Below, piece by piece: positions 15,903 through 21,319 of a DNA stretch of 21,319 nt. Numbering within the stretch: position 1 is the stretch's first letter; the number at the start of each line of letters is the position of its first letter. A program made the position numbers and the translations under genes. This DNA is from an uncultured Bacilli bacterium (GTDB lineage: Bacteria > Bacillota_I > Bacilli_A > RF39 > UBA660). The stretch spans positions 1 to 21,319 of the forward strand of contig CANRGW010000007.1 in the NCBI GenBank assembly GCA_947630205.1, read 5' to 3'. The notes under the pieces are model-generated. The model saw only the letters and a program-made list of their open reading frames with translations, did not search any database and was not told where the DNA came from.

Positions 15903-16604
15903 CTATTCTTTAACAATATTATTTCTTTTACTCTTTTTTATATAATGTATAACAATTACAATGATAATTATAACTAATAGAATTAAAACCCCAATTGAAA
16001 TATACATAACTACATTATACACATAAGGAAGATTTTTATCAAATGTTAAATTAATTTCTTTTTCTAAAGTTTCTCTATCAATATTCCAAGTATAAGTATT
16101 AGTCTTAGCATTATAACTATCAGCATTATTTTCAGTTACAACATAAGGCACCTTAATATTAAGAGCAAACTTAGCAATATCATAACGTTCTGGTTCTTCA
16201 TCATAAAGACCAACAAACTCATTAGCCTTAATAGTTATTAAATTATTATTAGTTGTAACTTCAAAATTATTAAAATATTGACCTTTAAAAATTGTTTTTT
16301 CAGTAAACTCTTCAAGAGAAGAATAATTTTTGACAGCTTTTACTAAAGGATAAGGTTTACTATCCTCAACTATTTGATATTGGTAACCATTATTCTTTAA
16401 AAGGGCTTCCCGATTACCAATTTCCAATTGATTTTTCACAATTGTTAAAGGAACATTTTTGTAAAATCTTGCAAAGAATGTTGATGTTCCTGTCATTAAA
16501 ACTTCTTCTTGGACTTCTAAATCTTTGGTAATCGTAACATTACTAATAACATCACAGCCAGTTATAAAAAATAAGGTTAATATTAAAACAATTATTTTTC
16601 GCAT
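15903..16604 (-). CDS. Lipoprotein with additional C-terminal membrane anchor, T4SS operon
   Basis: I do not recognise a family with certainty. The 233-residue protein has a lipoprotein signal with the lipobox ITGC (Cys at residue 17), a soluble domain of about 180 residues that begins with a beta-rich VTITKDLEVQEEVLMTG, and a very hydrophobic helix near residues 200-222 (ISIGVLILLVIIIIVIVIHYI) followed by a basic tail. It would therefore be held in the membrane at both ends with the domain outside. The start follows AGAGGGG and lies two bases from the stop of the wall hydrolase gene; the coupling-protein gene follows after 11 bases. Position suggests a structural or regulatory part of the secretion apparatus. 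The beginning loosely recalls LppM-like lipoprotein domains, which I cannot confirm. Confidence 0.7.
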   Translation of the reverse strand: MRKIIVLILTLFFITGCDVISNVTITKDLEVQEEVLMTGTSTFFARFYKNVPLTIVKNQLEIGNREALLKNNGYQYQIVEDSKPYPLVKAVKNYSSLEEFTEKTIFKGQYFNNFEVTTNNNLITIKANEFVGLYDEEPERYDIAKFALNIKVPYVVTENNADSYNAKTNTYTWNIDRETLEKEINLTFDKNLPYVYNVVMYISIGVLILLVIIIIVIVIHYIKKSKRNNIVKE

Positions 16605-16606
16605 TT

Positions 16607-19246
16607 TTATCCCCTCTTTGTAAATATATGAAACGAACCACGTAATTCTGGTACAATAACATCATTAAAACTCCACCAGCCATTACCTCCACTGGAACTA
16701 TAATGATTATTAGGATCATACACATAAACTTTACCATCTTCGCGAACTCCTGATAAAACAATATAATGTCCACCGTTAGTAAAATGACCACTTCCCATAT
16801 GAGCAATTACCAAGGAATTTCCTGTTGCTAAAGCCTCTAAAACCTTTGAATTATTTTTAGATGAAACCTCTTGATAATCAAGATTAAATCTAGCAGCCGC
16901 TTTTTCAAAGAAACCTGGAGAAGTTCCACTTACATCATAACCACAATCACCGGTCTCTTTTGCCATGTCACTAAACCAAACGGGGTCTTTACTTTGATCA
17001 CCTGTCATTGATGCAATAACAATAGCCGTTGCTGTTACACCGCAGCCAGCTCCAGAAATAGTAGCATCATTTCTTCCACAGAAAGAAACTTTATAATTAC
17101 TTTGATCAAAAAAGATGATACGTCCATTATAATTAGAATTGGTATAATTTCCAGCATTAACATATAAACCTTCACTTATATTTATAAGGTCAAATTTATC
17201 TCCATGATAATATTTTGCCAAGATTTCTTCATAAGTCATTCCATTCCTAGAATCTTCAAGGGCATCTTCTGCACCCATACAATTATTGCCACAGTTAGGA
17301 TTAGATTTTTTATCATAATAATTTCCACCTCTTAAATCTTCTCCTCCGCGGAAAGTCTCAGTCGTTACACCTTTATATACCATAACTACCCCAAATACTT
17401 CAGATAAAACACTATCCATAAAAGCATTTTGAGCTTCATTCCAAGGTCTATGAATACCTCCACTTCCATAACGATTTGTTCCACTATAAGCCGTTCCATA
17501 TTTATTACCATTAGTAGTATAAGTACAACCATTAACAACATCACAAGATACTAATCGACAATTACCTGATGGAAAATTAATCGTTTGAACACCCGGATAA
17601 AAATCAACATAAAAACTTCCCAACATAAAAGTTAAAGTTGCAACAACAAAGGCTTTAACACCTTCACGAGTAGCAGGCTTTAAAGAACTACGTCCTAATT
17701 CCCCTTCTACTGCTCCTTTTAAATAATCTGCTAAACTAAAATATTCCGGATACTTTGTACCTTTATTTATATTTCGATTATTAGAAAAAACGGTTTTACC
17801 TCTTTCATTGGTAGTTGTAGAATAAGGAGGATATTCACAAGTTTGTAAATATATTTGCATACCATCAGCCAAAAAGCCACTACCATTTTCATCAGTTAAA
17901 GCTTCTTTTTCAAATTCATATTGTTCAAAAATTTCATCAACTAAAGCCTTTCTTGCATCATAACTATCATCAGTTAAAAAATCTTTATAATAGCCTTTTA
18001 AAAACTCACTATCAATTAAAGCATTATAAAAACTTCCGCCAACTTTAGTATCTGTTGAATAATTACCATCAGCATCTTTAGTAACCATTAAAGCAGCAAC
18101 GGCTTTAATCTTTTTAGAAGCAGCTCCATAATCAAACGATGAATCACTACTTGTTGATCCATCTTCAGTTTCAAGATTTTCTAAATTTTTATTAAGTTCT
18201 TCTTCAGAAATATCAGAATTACCATTATCAGTATATAAATCATTTTCTGATGTAAGTGTATAACGATATTTTAAAACATTATGAAGTAGTAACCAATCAA
18301 TAGTTACTCCATATTTACTTTGATATTCTTGAACAATACCAGCATCACCACGAATAGCATCATTATATTTAATTTCATTATCATAATCTTTGCTATCTTG
18401 CACTTCATCATAAACATAATCCTTTTCTTCTTCTGTATGAGACTTTAAACTTAAACTAGAAGCTAGAGATGAACCAGGATATGCTACACCAATTACAATA
18501 ATGAGCAAAAAAGCAACGATTAAAATAATAGGCAATAAAAAAGGAGATAATTTTATAATCGCAGCAAAAGTTTTCTTAGTGTTTTCAACAGTATCAGCAA
18601 CAGAAGAAGATGTATCATCAGTTGTATCTTCACTTGTCTCTGAAACACTTTGATTTCTTTGATGAAAACTATTTAAAAAGCCCGGGTTTTCTTTTCTTCT
18701 TTGTAAAGCCTTAGGTAATAAAGAACCTCCTCCACTAGAAGTATTAGAATTATCCGAATTAGCATTTTGATTATTACTTAAATTATTTTTATTTAAATTA
18801 GGAGTTTCATTAGTATTTTTTCTTGGTTGAAAAGGTCTATTTCCACTTGGCCTTTTCATACCACCGGATTGATTTCTACCAGCTGGTGCTGAAGACTGAT
18901 TAGAAGGAGCATTATTATTAGTAGTATTAGGATTAGAAGGAGAATTAGCATTAGCATTTGAATTATTGGATCTCTGCCCATTCTGAGAATTTCTTCCATT
19001 ATTATTTAAACCATTATTTAATTTTTTATTTAAAGAACCTACTACGGGAGTTTTAGCTATGGCTTGTCCAGCAACTTTTTCGGCACCTTTAACCATCTTA
19101 TTAACACCAGGTACTTTAGAGGCCGTATCATAAACACGACCACCTATACCAGGTGCAACAACTTCTGCACCACCTTTTAAAGCAACATGAGCCGTCTTAG
19201 CCCCTGCTTCTTCTCGTTCTCTTTTTTCATCTTGAGAATTATTCAT
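16607..19246 (-). CDS. T4SS-associated cell-wall hydrolase: SpoIID-like plus C39-like peptidase domains
   Basis: The protein has 879 residues from the ATG at 19246 (MNNSQDEK), chosen because GGTGGTGA lies at the right distance; longer GTG starts overlap it. Residues 1-230 are cytoplasmic, basic and Asn/Ser/Gly-rich. One membrane helix (about 233-256) follows, and the rest is outside. Residues about 503-685 look SpoIID-like: SLADYLKGAVEGELG, with the Glu that is catalytic in SpoIID lytic transglycosylases, then GVKAFVVATLTFML, AFMDSVLSEVFGVVMVYKG and MTYEEILAKYYHGDKF. Residues about 705-879 look like a C39-type cysteine peptidase, with GAGCGVTATAI (Cys near 735), GGHYIVLSG (His near 827) and YVYDPNN (Asp near 844). 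It likely opens peptidoglycan for the channel, the role of VirB1 or Tn916 Orf14. The segment 257-500 is unassigned. Confidence 0.78.
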   Translation of the reverse strand: MNNSQDEKREREEAGAKTAHVALKGGAEVVAPGIGGRVYDTASKVPGVNKMVKGAEKVAGQAIAKTPVVGSLNKKLNNGLNNNGRNSQNGQRSNNSNANANSPSNPNTTNNNAPSNQSSAPAGRNQSGGMKRPSGNRPFQPRKNTNETPNLNKNNLSNNQNANSDNSNTSSGGGSLLPKALQRRKENPGFLNSFHQRNQSVSETSEDTTDDTSSSVADTVENTKKTFAAIIKLSPFLLPIILIVAFLLIIVIGVAYPGSSLASSLSLKSHTEEEKDYVYDEVQDSKDYDNEIKYNDAIRGDAGIVQEYQSKYGVTIDWLLLHNVLKYRYTLTSENDLYTDNGNSDISEEELNKNLENLETEDGSTSSDSSFDYGAASKKIKAVAALMVTKDADGNYSTDTKVGGSFYNALIDSEFLKGYYKDFLTDDSYDARKALVDEIFEQYEFEKEALTDENGSGFLADGMQIYLQTCEYPPYSTTTNERGKTVFSNNRNINKGTKYPEYFSLADYLKGAVEGELGRSSLKPATREGVKAFVVATLTFMLGSFYVDFYPGVQTINFPSGNCRLVSCDVVNGCTYTTNGNKYGTAYSGTNRYGSGGIHRPWNEAQNAFMDSVLSEVFGVVMVYKGVTTETFRGGEDLRGGNYYDKKSNPNCGNNCMGAEDALEDSRNGMTYEEILAKYYHGDKFDLINISEGLYVNAGNYTNSNYNGRIIFFDQSNYKVSFCGRNDATISGAGCGVTATAIVIASMTGDQSKDPVWFSDMAKETGDCGYDVSGTSPGFFEKAAARFNLDYQEVSSKNNSKVLEALATGNSLVIAHMGSGHFTNGGHYIVLSGVREDGKVYVYDPNNHYSSSGGNGWWSFNDVIVPELRGSFHIFTKRG

Positions 19247-19280
19247 AACACGGCTCACCACCTTTACTACTTATATTTTT

Positions 19281-21068
19281 TTATAATCCACCACCAGAAC
19301 CAAATGACTCTAATTCATCTGCAGTAACTACTACATCAATTTGCATACGTTTAGAACCACATACAAACAAAGCCTGTCCTTGAGTATATCTTTTTATATT
19401 TTCCATTTCATTTTCATTTAAATCAACTAAATGTGATAAATCTTCAACCGCTTGTTTACGAAGTTGCATTATCATATAATAAGATGCATTATCAAAGATA
19501 GCCTTTCCTTGAACAATAACATCAGGATCAGAAAAATCACTAGGTTGTTGAGTTATAATAATAGTTCCTGTATTATACTTACGACTTCTTCTTTGAACTT
19601 GAGCTAAGAAATCAGCACCTAAAATATTCTTTCCACCAAGTAAAACATGGGCTTCATCTACCATTAAAATAGTATCTCGATTTTTATCAAGGCATAAACC
19701 CCAAGCAAACTTCAAAATATTAAAGAATAAAGCATTTTTAATATTAGTATCCTGGTTCATAACCTCTTTAATGTTGAAAACAATATAATTACTATTTTTC
19801 TTAATAGTTGTATAACCATTAAAATAATAACTAAGTTCTCTAACGAATGGTCGAACTTTAAGTTCTAATCGTTCCATAACATCTCGTTCATGAGTTTTTT
19901 CAGTAAGTGCTAGTAATCTTCCTTGAATTGTTGCATAGACATCACTAAAGGTTGGAAAATCTTGACTTCTCTTACTAGCAAAATTAGTTTGAAAATTAAT
20001 TTCAAATCTTTCATAAGTATCTTGAACTATTTCACTAAATAAAGTTTGAACATCTTCTTCAATATCAGGATAATAATAACGCATAAATGCTTTTAAAAAT
20101 TGTAAAGTTCTCGTTAATACAGTATGTCCTAAACCTTGACTAATCTCTTCTTCATCAACATCTAATATTACTTCTAAGGGATTAATCATTCCAAAAGTTC
20201 CACCTTTTCCAAGGTCAACAATATCTCCACCATATAATCTTGTCATTTCTTCAAGTTCGTTTTCAGGGTCGATTGCAACAATTTGACAACCATTTCTGAT
20301 ATGACCACGAAGTAGCAATTTAGCAGCCGTCGATTTACCGGAACCAGAACCACCTAAAATAATCATATTAGCATTATTTCGATTAGACTCTTTACGCATT
20401 TTATATAAAAACTGATTAAATAAAATAATTCCACCTGAAAAATCAATACCAATTAAATTAGATAACCCTGGGTCTTTGATAGAGTCAAAAACATAAGGAT
20501 ACATACCAGCAATAGTATCAGAAGGAATTGGAGTTCCTATTCTTTCTTCAATTTTTTGTTTAGGAAAAATTGGTAAAATTGATTTAAGTAAAGTTTCTTG
20601 TTCAAATCTTAAAGTAACTGCTCGAAGTTCCATTGAGTCTAAATAATTTTTAACATTAGCTTTCTTTAATTCTAAGTCTTCTCTTGTATCAGCTGTTATC
20701 ATGATGTGCATTTGAAAATCAAAGATAGTTGATTGATTAGCTGCTAACATCGAAACAAAATATTCTAACGATTCAAAATCTTGTCTTATTCTTTCTTGCA
20801 TAGTTCTATCTTTTTCTTCTTGATAACGTTGTTTATAATCAGCAATTTGCTTATTAATCATTTTTTGAAGTAAAGAAAATGGAACTGGTATATGTTTGAT
20901 AACAACCTTAATACCTGCAATATTAGTTAAATCAGCAAGATATCCTGGCGTTATAAATTTAGGATATGATACAACGGTTAAAATTGTTGCATATTTATCA
21001 CTTACAACAAAATCACTCGGATTAAATTGGAGACCTTTAGGAGCAATTTCACTTTTAAATATACTCAT
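19281..21068 (-). CDS. VirB4-family T4SS ATPase (TrsE/TraE-like)
   Basis: This 595-residue ATPase powers assembly and transport of type IV secretion systems. The N-terminal 210 residues are the usual VirB4 mixed domain (YATILTVVSYPKFITPGYLADL; TIFDFQMHIMITADTREDL). The C-terminal RecA-like domain has Walker A GGSGSGKS (239-246), VAIDPENELEEMTRLYGG (264-281), Walker B TILMVDEAHVLLGG (466-479) and RRSRKYNTGTIIITQQPSDF near 498-517. The length fits Gram-positive VirB4 proteins of the TrsE/TraE (pSK41) and Tn916 Orf16 kind. The start is an ATGA overlap with the upstream gene, with GGTGGTAGA as ribosome-binding site, so the two are coupled. The wall hydrolase gene follows after 34 bases. Confidence 0.93.
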   Translation of the reverse strand: MSIFKSEIAPKGLQFNPSDFVVSDKYATILTVVSYPKFITPGYLADLTNIAGIKVVIKHIPVPFSLLQKMINKQIADYKQRYQEEKDRTMQERIRQDFESLEYFVSMLAANQSTIFDFQMHIMITADTREDLELKKANVKNYLDSMELRAVTLRFEQETLLKSILPIFPKQKIEERIGTPIPSDTIAGMYPYVFDSIKDPGLSNLIGIDFSGGIILFNQFLYKMRKESNRNNANMIILGGSGSGKSTAAKLLLRGHIRNGCQIVAIDPENELEEMTRLYGGDIVDLGKGGTFGMINPLEVILDVDEEEISQGLGHTVLTRTLQFLKAFMRYYYPDIEEDVQTLFSEIVQDTYERFEINFQTNFASKRSQDFPTFSDVYATIQGRLLALTEKTHERDVMERLELKVRPFVRELSYYFNGYTTIKKNSNYIVFNIKEVMNQDTNIKNALFFNILKFAWGLCLDKNRDTILMVDEAHVLLGGKNILGADFLAQVQRRSRKYNTGTIIITQQPSDFSDPDVIVQGKAIFDNASYYMIMQLRKQAVEDLSHLVDLNENEMENIKRYTQGQALFVCGSKRMQIDVVVTADELESFGSGGGL

Positions 21069-21319
21069 TCTACCACCACCGTTCCAAATTCTGTTTTAAC
21101 TCCACCATTTAAGAAGTTATCTAAAATTGTTCTCAAATCATCATTAGAAGTTTGACTAGCATTAAGGCCACAATTTGCTAATCCATTAATTAACAAACGA
21201 ATACGTTTTCCTATTTCATCAGGATTTTTTTCTTTAAATAAAATATAGTATTCGGTATCAACAACTTGATTATTAATAAACATATTAGCTTTTTCAATAT
21301 CTTGAGCAATTATCTTAAA
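21065..21319 (-). CDS. C-terminal part of a small T4SS protein (TrsD/TraC-like), truncated by window edge
   Basis: The frame is open to the right edge, so the true start is outside; the ATG at 21283 is probably internal, because twelve codons without a stop (FKIIAQDIEKAN) precede it and no ribosome-binding site is seen there. The visible 84 residues include DTEYYILFKEKNPDEIGKRI, LLINGLANCGLNASQTS and DDLRTILDNFLNGG. This pattern (a strand giving YYILF, a helix, then a helix ending in N) resembles the fold found before VirB4 in Gram-positive conjugation modules (TrsD/TraC-like) and parts of VirB4 N-terminal domains. It ends in an ATGA overlap with virB4. The family name is tentative; membership in the T4SS operon is safe. 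Confidence 0.6.
   Translation of the reverse strand, partial: FKIIAQDIEKANMFINNQVVDTEYYILFKEKNPDEIGKRIRLLINGLANCGLNASQTSNDDLRTILDNFLNGGVKTEFGTVVVE

Noticed and set aside
1..21319. A recoded genetic code (TGA as tryptophan), suggested by the low GC content.
   Set aside because: TGA ends several genes exactly at ATGA overlaps, and conserved tryptophans are encoded by TGG.

Overview
The window is AT-rich and densely coded, with every convincing gene on the minus strand, so transcription runs from right to left. All long genes read through in the standard code. TGA is used as a stop (for example in the ATGA overlaps at 8453-8456 and 21065-21068), so this is not a TGA=Trp mollicute. Gram-positive type ribosome-binding sites (AGGAGG variants), consensus TTGACA/TATAAT promoters, a Firmicutes-style CpsB/C/D tyrosine phosphatase and kinase module, FtsW, and a Gram-positive type IV secretion set suggest a low-GC Firmicute, possibly an uncultured gut lineage of the Bacilli/Erysipelotrichia side. 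The taxonomic placement is inference.

Right part (21319 to 12991): a conjugation or type IV secretion (T4SS) operon. In transcription order it holds the 3' end of a small TrsD/TraC-like gene, a VirB4 ATPase, a large membrane-anchored wall hydrolase (SpoIID-like plus C39-like peptidase domains), a lipoprotein with a second, C-terminal membrane anchor, and a VirD4-type coupling protein with a very long Asn-rich tail. No relaxase, integrase or attachment site is visible.

Middle (12990 to 9858): a promoter drives a two-gene unit of a surface protein with cadherin-like beta-sandwich repeats and the cell-division transglycosylase FtsW. After ftsW comes a 405-base gap that is not empty. It holds an extended -10 promoter, a 28-codon ORF with its own ribosome-binding site and an eight-G run inside its last codons, an intrinsic terminator, and then two tandem strong promoters for the next operon.

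Left part (9857 to 1): a capsule/exopolysaccharide operon. It starts with the chain-length and phosphoregulation module cpsC-cpsD-cpsB. A 251-base gene-free stretch with nested helices follows, at the place where Bacillus eps operons carry the EAR antitermination RNA. Then come a GT2 glycosyltransferase, a beta-propeller/GT4 fusion, a GT4 glycosyltransferase, a Wzy-type polymerase, two tandem TupA-like ATP-grasp paralogues and the start of a sugar-nucleotide epimerase cut by the window edge. No Wzx flippase or initiating phosphosugar transferase is seen, so the operon probably continues to the left.

The best candidates for undescribed biology are the mini transcription unit between ftsW and cpsC, the EAR-like structured region, the SpoIID/C39 T4SS hydrolase paired with an Asn-tailed coupling protein, and the propeller/GT4 fusion.
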